Assembly (NCBI GenBank): GCA_046728055.1
Contig: JBKPDU010000133.1
Location: forward strand, 1-11,334
Source of the DNA: AC-69 sp046728055
GTDB lineage: Bacteria; Actinomycetota; UBA4738; HRBIN12
DNA: 11,334 nucleotides
Direction of reading: 5' to 3'
Numbering within the stretch: the stretch's first letter is position 1; the number at the start of each line of letters is the position of its first letter. The position numbers were made by a program, and so were the translations under genes. Shown here piece by piece: positions 1 to 5,771 of this stretch. The notes under the pieces are model-generated. The model saw only the letters and a list, made by a program, of their open reading frames with translations, ran no database searches and had not been told where the DNA came from.

Positions 1-391
1 CGGCGAACAGCAGGGCGAAGATGACCTTTGCGGTAAGGAAGGCCCCGAACACACCGGCGGCGACGGCGCAGACCGCCGTCAACGCCACGAACTCTCCGGC
101 CCTCATGGGGAGACCAGCCTGTTCGAGCTTCCCGTCAAGGCCGCTACTGAACCCGCCGGCCTCGGCGACCCGCCCGCCGGCCTGAGTGAGTCCCGCGGGC
201 ATCCACGTGGTCTCGCTGGCCACGTCCTTGTCCCGTCCGAGCATCAGGTTGGCCAGGCCCCGCCGCCGCCGGCCCTTCGCTCCGATCGACAGGAGCAGGA
301 TGGCCACTAGGAACGCCGCCACGAACGCCGCGCCCAAGACCAGCGTCAGCGCAGCATCGGTGCCGAGCAGCTTCTCGAGCTCGCGCATCAT
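1..391 (-). CDS. tadB: TadB-like Tad pilus inner-membrane platform protein (5' part, cut by window edge)
   Basis: TadB and TadC form the integral-membrane platform on which the CpaF/TadA ATPase assembles Flp pilin. Only the first 130 codons are visible, because the gene runs off position 1. The visible protein starts MMRELEKLLG, has a transmembrane segment at about residues 13-36, then a basic stretch (KGRRRRG), then a soluble part with LDGKLEQAGLPMRAGEFV at about 85-102. That last motif resembles the 'L...AG' segment that precedes the next membrane helix in TadB proteins. A second hydrophobic segment begins near residue 103. The ATG at 391 overlaps the cpaF stop (ATGATGA, 4 nt) and has a GGAGGT Shine-Dalgarno about 8 nt upstream; the next codon is also ATG, so a start at 388 is possible. 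The conserved T2SSF domain lies outside the window, so the name rests on the N-terminal pattern and on position after cpaF. Confidence 0.85.
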   Translation of the reverse strand, partial: MMRELEKLLGTDAALTLVLGAAFVAAFLVAILLLSIGAKGRRRRGLANLMLGRDKDVASETTWMPAGLTQAGGRVAEAGGFSSGLDGKLEQAGLPMRAGEFVALTAVCAVAAGVFGAFLTAKVIFALLFA

Positions 392-1707
392 CGGCGACGA
401 CCTCCATCGGGCGCGAAGACCTCGACCGGGATCTTGACCCCGTGGTCGGCCAGGTGCTCCATGAACTTCGGACGGAGACCGGTTGGCCGGAGCTCGCCGC
501 GGAACTTGCCCTCGTCGTCGATACCGGCGCTGTAGTCGAACAGGAACAGGTCCTGGAGGCTGATGATGTCGCCCTCCATTCCCACGATCTCGGTGACGTG
601 GGTGATGCGACGCACCCCGTCCTTCATCCGGGCCTGGTGCACGATCAGGTTCAGGGCCGAAGACATCTGTTCCCTGATCGCTCGCATCCCGAGGTCCATG
701 CCGGCCATCAGCATCATGGTCTCCACACGGGCCAGCGCATCGCGCGGGGCGTTCGAGTGAACGGTCGAGATCGAACCGTCGTGGCCCGTGTTCATGGCCT
801 GCATCATGTCCAGGGCCTCGCCGCCACGGACCTCACCGACCACGATCCGGTCCGGTCGCATGCGAAGGGCGTTGCGGACAAGGTCGCGGATGGTGACCTC
901 CCCACGGCCTTCGATGTTCGGCGGCCGGGACTCCAGACGCACCACGTGCGGCTGCTGGAGGCGGAGCTCCGCCGAGTCCTCGATCGTGATGATGCGTTCG
1001 TCGTCGGGCAGGAACGACGACAGCACGTTCAGCGTCGTCGTCTTCCCGGCGCCCGTCCCTCCTGAGACCAGGATGTTCAGGCGTCCCCGGACGCAGGCGT
1101 CGAGCAGCTCCACAGTCTGCCTGGTCAGGGTCCCGAACGAGACCAGGTCATCGGCCCGGTACGGCTCTGCCGAGAATTTCCGGATGGTCAGGCAGGCGCC
1201 GTCGATCGCCAGCGGCGGGACGATCGCGTTCACGCGCGAGCCGTCGGGCAGGCGCGCGTCCACGTACGGCGACGACTCGTCGACCCGGCGACCGACCCGG
1301 GCCACGATCTTGTCGATGATCCGGCGGAGCTGGCCGTCGTCGTGGAACTTCGCGCCTGTCCAGTAGATCTTGCCGGCGCGCTCCACGTAGATCGAGTTCC
1401 AACCGTTCACCATGACCTCGGTGACATCGGGGTCGCGGGCGAACGGCTCGAGCGGACCCAGCCCCAGGACGCTGTCCCCGATCTGTCGAACGATGAGGAG
1501 CTTCTCCTGTGGGGAGAGACCCGCCTCCTCCTCGTCCAACAACTCGCGGAGGCGCTGGTGGACCAGGCCTTCGAGCTCGGTGTCCGACATCGTGGCGTCG
1601 TACAGCCTCGGCCCGAGGGTCTCCACCAGACGGTCCTGGACCCGGTTGCGCGTTTCCGCGATGCGGTCCTTCGGTGTTGCCTTGGCCAGTCGATCTGCGA
1701 GCGACAT
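388..1707 (-). CDS. cpaF: CpaF/TadA family Tad pilus secretion ATPase
   Basis: This is the hexameric cytoplasmic ATPase that powers Flp pilus assembly (and possibly retraction) through TadB/TadC. The 439-residue length is normal for the family. Visible motifs: an N-terminal domain at about 1-150 containing GLGPLEPFARDPDVTEVMVNG (residues 82-102), typical of TadA/VirB11-like ATPases; Walker A GGTGAGKTT at 216-224; Asp box TIEDSAEL at 241-248; Walker B region RIVVGEVRGGEALDM at 287-301 with the catalytic Glu at 292; and a His-box segment GSISTVHSNAPRDAL at 311-325. No key residue is missing. The ATG at 1707 has a TAGGAGG ribosome-binding site inside the cpaE stop region. Its stop overlaps the tadB start by 4 nt, so it is the centre of a tightly coupled cpaE-cpaF-tadB run. 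Confidence 0.97.
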   Translation of the reverse strand: MSLADRLAKATPKDRIAETRNRVQDRLVETLGPRLYDATMSDTELEGLVHQRLRELLDEEEAGLSPQEKLLIVRQIGDSVLGLGPLEPFARDPDVTEVMVNGWNSIYVERAGKIYWTGAKFHDDGQLRRIIDKIVARVGRRVDESSPYVDARLPDGSRVNAIVPPLAIDGACLTIRKFSAEPYRADDLVSFGTLTRQTVELLDACVRGRLNILVSGGTGAGKTTTLNVLSSFLPDDERIITIEDSAELRLQQPHVVRLESRPPNIEGRGEVTIRDLVRNALRMRPDRIVVGEVRGGEALDMMQAMNTGHDGSISTVHSNAPRDALARVETMMLMAGMDLGMRAIREQMSSALNLIVHQARMKDGVRRITHVTEIVGMEGDIISLQDLFLFDYSAGIDDEGKFRGELRPTGLRPKFMEHLADHGVKIPVEVFAPDGGRRR

Positions 1708-1715
1708 ATCGTTGT

Positions 1716-1722
1716 CCTCCTA
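1716..1722 (-). promoter_or_regulatory. Shine-Dalgarno of cpaF embedded in the cpaE stop codon
   Basis: On the minus strand the sequence reads TAGGAGG then 8 nt then ATG at 1707. The TAG is the cpaE stop codon (1722-1720), so cpaE termination and cpaF initiation share bases. This fixes the cpaF start and suggests translational coupling. Confidence 0.8.
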
Positions 1723-2928
1723 CCGCTTGAACAGGCGCCGTTTGCCCGGCGGGGGTGTCAGCGTGTGGTGGCCTTCGACGGCCGTGGGTGCACTGACGAA
1801 CCGTGAGGCCAGCCGGCGGATGCTGTCGGAGACTTCGGAGCCCGGCTCCTCCAGGACCACGGGTCGTCCCTTGTTCAGGCACGTCGGCACGAGGCGGCTG
1901 GACGGGATCATGGTGTCCACCTGGATGTTCATGACCCGCTCCACGTCCTGGGCATCCAGGCCGACCCGGCTGTCCGCCCGGTTCAGGACGATCCGGAACC
2001 GGTCACGCGGCAGGCCGATGGTGAGCAGCGTCTCGAGCGCCCTCGACAGGTGCTTGACCCCGACGACGTCCAGCGCCGTCACCAGACAGATGGCGTCCGA
2101 CAGGTCGAAACAGGCCAGTGCGAGGTCCGTGTAGTCGGCCGAGGCGTCGACGACGACGAACTCGAAGTTGTTGCGCAGCACCCGCAAGAACTTGCCGACG
2201 GCCTCACCGCTCGGTGGCGTGACGGATGGATCCGGCACGGCGCCGAAGCCCCAAAGGTGCTCGTACAGCTTGGTCCCGTTCGCGAACACGGCCTCGCGAT
2301 CCGCCCCCTCGCCGAGGTTGATCAGCTCCGTCATCTGCTTCACGGGTTCGCGTCCGAAATACGAGAAGACGTCTCCCATGTCGACGTCGAGATCCGCAAC
2401 CGCAGTCTCCTGCTTGGAGACATCGGCCAAGGCCGCCGCGAGGTTCGTGGTCAGGAAGGTCTTCCCCACTCCCCCCTTGGAGGCGAACACCGAGATGATC
2501 GAGCCCCGATGCTTGGGCGTGGCGGCCGCCTGTCCGCGGACGTTCGTGATGTTCTCCGCCCACAGGATGGCCCGCTCCACGGCATCGCGGAGTTCCTCGC
2601 TGCCCTTGGTCAGGTCCACCACGTCGCGAATCCCGGCGCGCATGGCCGCGGGAAGGAGCCCGTTCCAGGTCTTGTCCCGGACCACGATGATCGCGGTCAT
2701 CGGGGCGGCCCGGCCCACGAACTCAGCCAGGCCGAGCGCATCGGGCTCCTTCACCTCGGGCGAGAGCACGAGGACGTGGGCGGCGTTGTCGGCATCCACG
2801 AGGATCTCCTCCGCCGCCGTGACGCTCTGCACCCAGCCCACCGCGTCGAGCTCCACCTCAAGCGACCGGGCGAGCGCCGCCCGGAACGTCTGAGGCGTCC
2901 CGACCGCGATCACCTGCTGTTGGATCAC
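1720..2928 (-). CDS. cpaE: CpaE/TadZ family MinD-like ATPase with N-terminal receiver-like domain
   Basis: CpaE/TadZ proteins are ParA/MinD-type ATPases that place the Tad machine in the cell and are thought to act as assembly hubs. Residues about 1-125 form an alpha/beta domain resembling a response-regulator receiver. The ATPase domain begins near residue 141 and carries the deviant Walker A motif ASKGGVGKTFLTTNLA at 149-164, with signature Lys151 and Lys156. A switch segment ADLDVDMGDV follows at 178-187, then a Walker B-like FEFVVVDAS at 255-263. The last 30 residues are basic and proline-rich (PPPGKRRLFKR). The start is GTG at 2928, which overlaps the cpaB stop as GTGA (4 nt) and has AGGTGG a few bases upstream. 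The length of 402 aa is normal. Direct overlap with cpaB means no secretin gene lies between them. Confidence 0.95.
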   Translation of the reverse strand: MIQQQVIAVGTPQTFRAALARSLEVELDAVGWVQSVTAAEEILVDADNAAHVLVLSPEVKEPDALGLAEFVGRAAPMTAIIVVRDKTWNGLLPAAMRAGIRDVVDLTKGSEELRDAVERAILWAENITNVRGQAAATPKHRGSIISVFASKGGVGKTFLTTNLAAALADVSKQETAVADLDVDMGDVFSYFGREPVKQMTELINLGEGADREAVFANGTKLYEHLWGFGAVPDPSVTPPSGEAVGKFLRVLRNNFEFVVVDASADYTDLALACFDLSDAICLVTALDVVGVKHLSRALETLLTIGLPRDRFRIVLNRADSRVGLDAQDVERVMNIQVDTMIPSSRLVPTCLNKGRPVVLEEPGSEVSDSIRRLASRFVSAPTAVEGHHTLTPPPGKRRLFKR

Positions 2929-3671
2929 TTGACCACCTGGGCGAGCGTGACCTTCTGGAGCTGGCTGCCGTGCGAATCCGGAGACAGGAGGGCGAACCAG
3001 ACGGTTGCGTTCTCCATCGTGAACACCATCCTCTGGGTGTCCACGGGAGTGAGTGCGAGCGTCATGGTGATCGTTCCGCTGCCCCGCGCTGCCCCGGGCC
3101 CACTGAGGCCCTCGGTGTCGCCGTAGTTCGGTTGATAGACCGCGAGCACCTCGGCCGTGGGCACCAGAACACTCGTGAACGTCGGGATCTTCTTTCCGGC
3201 CGGTGTCTCGAACCCCCTGTAGGTCGCGTAGATCGCGAGGTTGTCCCCAATGCCGATGGACCCCGCCACCGCGCGCGGAGCGTCAACCGCCACGGTGATG
3301 GCCTGGTGTCCCTCCGGGATCCCCAGTTGTCCACCGGGCACCGTTCCCTCGCCCTGGATACGAGCGACCGGGATCTGCTCGCCGGCCAGGATGGCCAGGC
3401 TGTTGGTCTTGTCCCGCAGCTGATCGACCGACGTGACAGCGCCTTCCACCACGGCGACCTGTGGAACCTGGATGACCGTGAACTGGTCCTCCTTGATCAA
3501 ATCGTTCAAGACCGTGTTGGCCGGGATGTCCACCTTGGAGACGACGACGGCGACCTGCTCGCCCAAGGGCGTCGCCCCTTCCTTCACGCTGTTGGTGTAC
3601 AGGAACACCCCAACGGTCGCCAGCGTGGCCAGGATCAACGCCAGGACCACGACGAACCCTCTACCCTTCAT
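2925..3671 (-). CDS. cpaB: CpaB/RcpC family Flp pilus assembly protein (SAF domain)
   Basis: CpaB/RcpC is an envelope-anchored Tad component; in diderms it supports the secretin, and its role in monoderms is less clear. This 248-aa protein has one N-terminal membrane anchor (residues about 5-25, signal-anchor type with no lipobox). A SAF-like domain follows at about 38-105 (VAVVVSKVDIPANTVLND...), then the RcpC-type C-terminal region at about 115-230 with a GIPEGHQAITVAVD segment. The ATG at 3671 is preceded by a G-rich GGGGGGATAGGC stretch serving as ribosome-binding site. The gene lies 58 nt downstream of tadG and overlaps cpaE by 4 nt. Nothing in the protein looks truncated. Confidence 0.92.
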   Translation of the reverse strand: MKGRGFVVVLALILATLATVGVFLYTNSVKEGATPLGEQVAVVVSKVDIPANTVLNDLIKEDQFTVIQVPQVAVVEGAVTSVDQLRDKTNSLAILAGEQIPVARIQGEGTVPGGQLGIPEGHQAITVAVDAPRAVAGSIGIGDNLAIYATYRGFETPAGKKIPTFTSVLVPTAEVLAVYQPNYGDTEGLSGPGAARGSGTITMTLALTPVDTQRMVFTMENATVWFALLSPDSHGSQLQKVTLAQVVK

Positions 3672-3705
3672 GCCTATCCCCCCTGTGCCTTGTCGCTCTT
3701 ACGTC

Positions 3706-3728
3706 TTTCGGCCGCCCGTCGGCCGAGA
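3706..3728 (-). other. Short stem-loop between the tadG-like gene and cpaB
   Basis: TCGGCC (3708-3713) pairs with GGCCGA (3721-3726) around a 7-nt loop, extended by one wobble and one A-T pair to 3706/3728. It lies in the 58-nt gap between the tadG-like stop and cpaB. No T-run follows on the minus strand, so it is not a canonical intrinsic terminator. It may only modulate mRNA stability or have no role. Confidence 0.4.
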
Positions 3729-3729
3729 T

Positions 3730-4884
3730 TTAGTCGACCAGCCAAACCTTCACGGAGCCACCCGTGGTCCCTTCGTCGAGTCCGGTCGTCTGCAGATGGA
3801 TGCAGAACACATCGGAGCTCTGGCGCGTGAACTGGCAGTTGGGCTGCCTTCTGGCCCGCTGCCCATCCCACGCCTCCTTGACATAGAAGCCCTGGAGCTT
3901 GACGACCGGGTAGGCCACGCCCGGCGTGTACTTCCATTCGCGGCAGTCCGGATCGCCGGGCGTCTTGGCAGGGTCGCACGCCACGATCGGGAAGAGGACG
4001 ACCGGCTCGGACTCGAGCTTCCCCTGTTCCACCAACTGGGTCACATTTGTCACCCACTCTTGAATGGCCGCGACAGAACTCGCTTTGTGGCCGGTCGCGC
4101 CACACACATACGTCGGAGGATTGCCCGCACCCATGGGGTCCCACAGCTCGGGCAGCAACGGCTCGTCGCCCGGGGTCCCCATCCCGCCCATCCCCCCGAT
4201 GTAGTCACCGAGGTCCTTCGAGCCACCGGCCTGCGACGAGCACTTCTTCGGGTTGGGGTCCTGGTCCTTGATGGGCCACCCCTCGGGGAGATTGAGCCAT
4301 CCCCAGTCGCTGTTCAAGGGCGCCTTCCCCTTCTCGAACGTGAAGTAGCAATCGACCCTGCCCTCGGAGTCAGGCTCGCCCTCCTCGATGCACTGATCGA
4401 CCTTGAGCTGGTCGACCTTGATCGGAGCCGGATTGGTCGCACCCAGGGTCCACTCCGCGGTGGCCGAGGCCGTGACGGTCCCGCTGTTGAATCCGAAGAT
4501 CTGGGCGAAGAAGTACTCTTGCGGGACGGTGACCGTGACGGTCACCTGTCGCTCGCCGTCCGAGGGGACACCGCTGCACTGCGGCACTTGGTCGATCTCG
4601 AAGCCCGTCACCGTGGCCGCGTCGTTGTTGTCGGCGACGAGCTGGTCGGCGGCGTTCCGCGCCTCGCCCTCTCCATTGGCGAGCCCACACTCCCTCGCGG
4701 CCGCGAGGGCGCCGGCGTCGGCGGCGTTCACCATGTTCCGCTTGAGGGCCACGCCGCGGCCGAGGTCGAACGTCAGCACCAGCATGCCGAGCAGGCAGAT
4801 CAGGGAGATAGCCACGATGGCCAGGACTGCGCCGCGCTCCTCGTCGCGGAACCGCAGCGGGCTGAACCGGTTCAACCTTCGCAT
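3730..4884 (-). CDS. tadG: TadG-like Flp pilus-associated protein with Cys-rich exported domain
   Basis: TadG-like proteins carry an N-terminal membrane anchor and are exported components of Tad loci, possibly minor pilus or adhesion-related. The protein is 384 aa. Residues about 14-65 match the Tad-type N-terminus: DEERGAVLAIVAISL, a membrane helix at about 19-40, then NMVNAADAGALAAARE. Unlike Flp and TadE it lacks Glu at +5 after the Gly, so prepilin processing is unlikely. The remaining ~320 residues are extracytoplasmic, not recognised as any domain, with ten Cys (66, 103, 165, 179, 215, 261, 303, 314, 350, 361), a VTVTVTV strand near 114-120 and a Gly-rich stretch at 229-239. An ATG at 4884, 13 nt inside the end of tadE, was chosen. 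The frame stays open to 5181, but that extension is antisense-like Arg-rich sequence overlapping tadE. The family is clear from the N-terminus and context; the C-terminal function is unknown. Confidence 0.85.
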   Translation of the reverse strand: MRRLNRFSPLRFRDEERGAVLAIVAISLICLLGMLVLTFDLGRGVALKRNMVNAADAGALAAARECGLANGEGEARNAADQLVADNNDAATVTGFEIDQVPQCSGVPSDGERQVTVTVTVPQEYFFAQIFGFNSGTVTASATAEWTLGATNPAPIKVDQLKVDQCIEEGEPDSEGRVDCYFTFEKGKAPLNSDWGWLNLPEGWPIKDQDPNPKKCSSQAGGSKDLGDYIGGMGGMGTPGDEPLLPELWDPMGAGNPPTYVCGATGHKASSVAAIQEWVTNVTQLVEQGKLESEPVVLFPIVACDPAKTPGDPDCREWKYTPGVAYPVVKLQGFYVKEAWDGQRARRQPNCQFTRQSSDVFCIHLQTTGLDEGTTGGSVKVWLVD

Positions 4885-5297
4885 CGGAACACCGCCTTGA
4901 TGGTCGGGCTGAAGGTCACGTTCTTCCAGAACGGGATGTTGACTTCGAGGTCCTGATCCCAGGAGACCTGCACGTCCTGGCCGACGGTCTCCGGCGTGCA
5001 TCCGTTGGGGGCGCTGCCTCCGCCGACGAACTGCACCGTCGCGTCTTCCGAGGTTTCGAACGGCGCGGCGGACTGATCGATCTCCGTCTGGATGTCGCAG
5101 TCCTGGTCGGTGTCGGCTTTGACCGCGGCGCACCGGGCGCCCTCCCTGGCCGCCCCCTGGTACAGCTGGTACTGACTCCACACCCGCCCGAACTCGAGGA
5201 CCCCGAACAGGATCAGAGCGAGAACCGGCAAGATGATGGCGAACTCGACGGCCGCCACCCCGTCCTCCCGCGAGATGCGGTTCCTGATGACTCTCAT
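4872..5297 (-). CDS. tadE: TadE-like pseudopilin
   Basis: TadE is a minor pseudopilin of the Flp pilus, cleaved by the prepilin peptidase. The 141-aa protein begins with a basic leader (MRVIRNRISREDG), then a class III prepilin-type site with Gly13 at -1, Val14 at +1 and the diagnostic Glu18 at +5, and a hydrophobic helix at about 14-38 (VAAVEFAIILPVLALILFGV). FGRVWSQYQLYQGAAREGAR at about 36-55 is the usual TadE continuation. The rest is exported and carries four Cys (56, 67, 100, 139), probably disulfide-bonded. The ATG at 5297 follows GGAGG at a rather long 11-nt spacing, which may mean modest translation compared with the pilin. The 3' end overlaps the tadG-like start by 13 nt. Confidence 0.92.
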   Translation of the reverse strand: MRVIRNRISREDGVAAVEFAIILPVLALILFGVLEFGRVWSQYQLYQGAAREGARCAAVKADTDQDCDIQTEIDQSAAPFETSEDATVQFVGGGSAPNGCTPETVGQDVQVSWDQDLEVNIPFWKNVTFSPTIKAVFRCEG

Positions 5298-5331
5298 AAC
5301 CGCGCCTGCCTCCGCTTTCGTCTCTATGTGA

Positions 5332-5393
5332 CCGACTTCTGTCGGCCCCTCACTCTCCCCGACCTCGAGAGTGAGCGGCCGACGAGGCCGCTC
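5332..5393 (-). other. Nested, mutually exclusive hairpins in the flp-tadE spacer
   Basis: Three stems can be drawn in the 116-nt spacer. Stem A: 5373-5380 with 5386-5393, 8 of 8 pairs, 5-nt loop. Stem B: 5341-5357 with 5367-5383, 16 of 17 pairs, 9-nt loop. Stem C: 5332-5336 with 5341-5345, CCGAC/GTCGG around a 4-nt loop. B shares bases with both A and C, while A and C can coexist. In the flp transcript A is made first, then B, then C. No T-run follows any stem on the minus strand, so none is a textbook intrinsic terminator. The likely role, by inference, is to protect the 3' end of an abundant pilin mRNA or to attenuate read-through into tadE. Confidence 0.7.
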
Positions 5394-5413
5394 TCTTTCA
5401 TTTCGTTAGTTTG

Positions 5414-5641
5414 TTACGAGCTAGCGCCCGTTCCACCGGAGACACCACCGAGGGTGTCTGCTCCTTGCTGGAACACGCTGGCGATGGCGGTCCCGAGGGC
5501 GATGGCCGCGGTGATGATGGCGATCGCGATCAGGACGAGCAGCAGCGCGTACTCAGTTGCCACTGCACCATCTTCGCGCCGGAGCCGGGTGCGCACCTGG
5601 GTCATGAGGTTGTGCGCCCCAACGTAAAGAGCGAGGAACAA
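5414..5641 (-). CDS. flp: Flp-family type IVb/IVc major pilin prepilin
   Basis: This is the structural subunit of the Tad/Flp pilus. The 75-aa precursor has a 25-residue leader ending RREDG, then A-V-A-T-E-Y: Glu at +5 and Tyr at +6 after the Gly, the hallmark of Flp pilins. A hydrophobic helix follows (ALLLVLIAIAIITAAIALGT, about residues 32-51) and a short Gly/Ser-rich tail, giving a mature pilin of about 50 aa. The best start is TTG at 5641, because GGAGGAGGT ends exactly 8 nt upstream. An in-frame ATG at 5605 (13-aa leader) has no good ribosome-binding site. The gene is first in the pilus operon, is divergent from the neighbouring membrane-protein gene, and is separated from tadE by hairpins. 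Confidence 0.93.
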   Translation of the reverse strand: MFLALYVGAHNLMTQVRTRLRREDGAVATEYALLLVLIAIAIITAAIALGTAIASVFQQGADTLGGVSGGTGASS

Positions 5642-5649
5642 GTCCGTTC

Positions 5650-5658
5650 ACCTCCTCC
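5650..5658 (-). promoter_or_regulatory. Strong Shine-Dalgarno deciding a TTG start for flp
   Basis: The minus strand reads GGAGGAGGT, then 8 nt, then TTG (5641-5639). This is the best ribosome-binding site in the window and it points to the TTG rather than the ATG 36 nt further in. A near-consensus site fits the high output expected of a major pilin gene, while the TTG may trim that output. Confidence 0.75.
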
Positions 5659-5689
5659 ACTGCAATCAAGCCGAGTGGTTTCTCATGCG

Positions 5690-5716
5690 TTATCGGTAAG
5701 GTAGGGGAGTCGATTG
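5690..5716 (-). promoter_or_regulatory. Possible sigma-28/WhiG-like promoter for flp
   Basis: On the minus strand, ACCGATAA (5697-5690) resembles the GCCGATAA -10 element of FliA/WhiG-class sigma factors. Exactly 15 nt upstream is CAAT (5716-5713), a poor match to the TAAA -35 element. It would give a leader of roughly 40 nt before the flp start. The -35 match is weak, so this is only a candidate. Confidence 0.22.
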
Positions 5717-5771
5717 AGGCTGGGTATTCCGACTTCCACGGACTCTGCGTACGAAGTTCTACGTAGGACGA

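Noticed and set aside
2050..3126. Long plus-strand open frame (358 codons) opposite cpaE and cpaB
   Set aside because: It is antisense to two clear Tad genes, rich in Arg/His/Gly with no recognisable domain: a GC-driven shadow.
3706..3728. Stem-loop after the tadG-like gene as an intrinsic terminator
   Set aside because: The stem is short and no T-run follows on the minus strand; cpaB continues 58 nt downstream in the same direction.
4529..4545. Perfect 8-bp inverted repeat GTGACCGT-G-ACGGTCAC
   Set aside because: It lies within codons for an alternating Val-Thr run in the tadG-like gene, which produces this symmetry without any regulatory role.
3433..4956. 507-codon plus-strand open frame opposite the tadG-like gene
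   Set aside because: It is antisense to a gene with a clear Tad-type N-terminus; its composition is typical of a high-GC complementary-frame shadow and no domain is seen.
4885..5181. N-terminal extension of the tadG-like frame to 5181
   Set aside because: The added 99 residues overlap tadE out of frame and are Arg/Gly/Pro-rich; the Tad-type N-terminus starts at 4884.
5373..5403. Hairpin followed by a T-rich stretch on the plus strand, looking like a plus-strand terminator
   Set aside because: No plus-strand gene precedes it; on the transcribed minus strand there is no T-run, so it is treated as part of the flp-tadE spacer structure.
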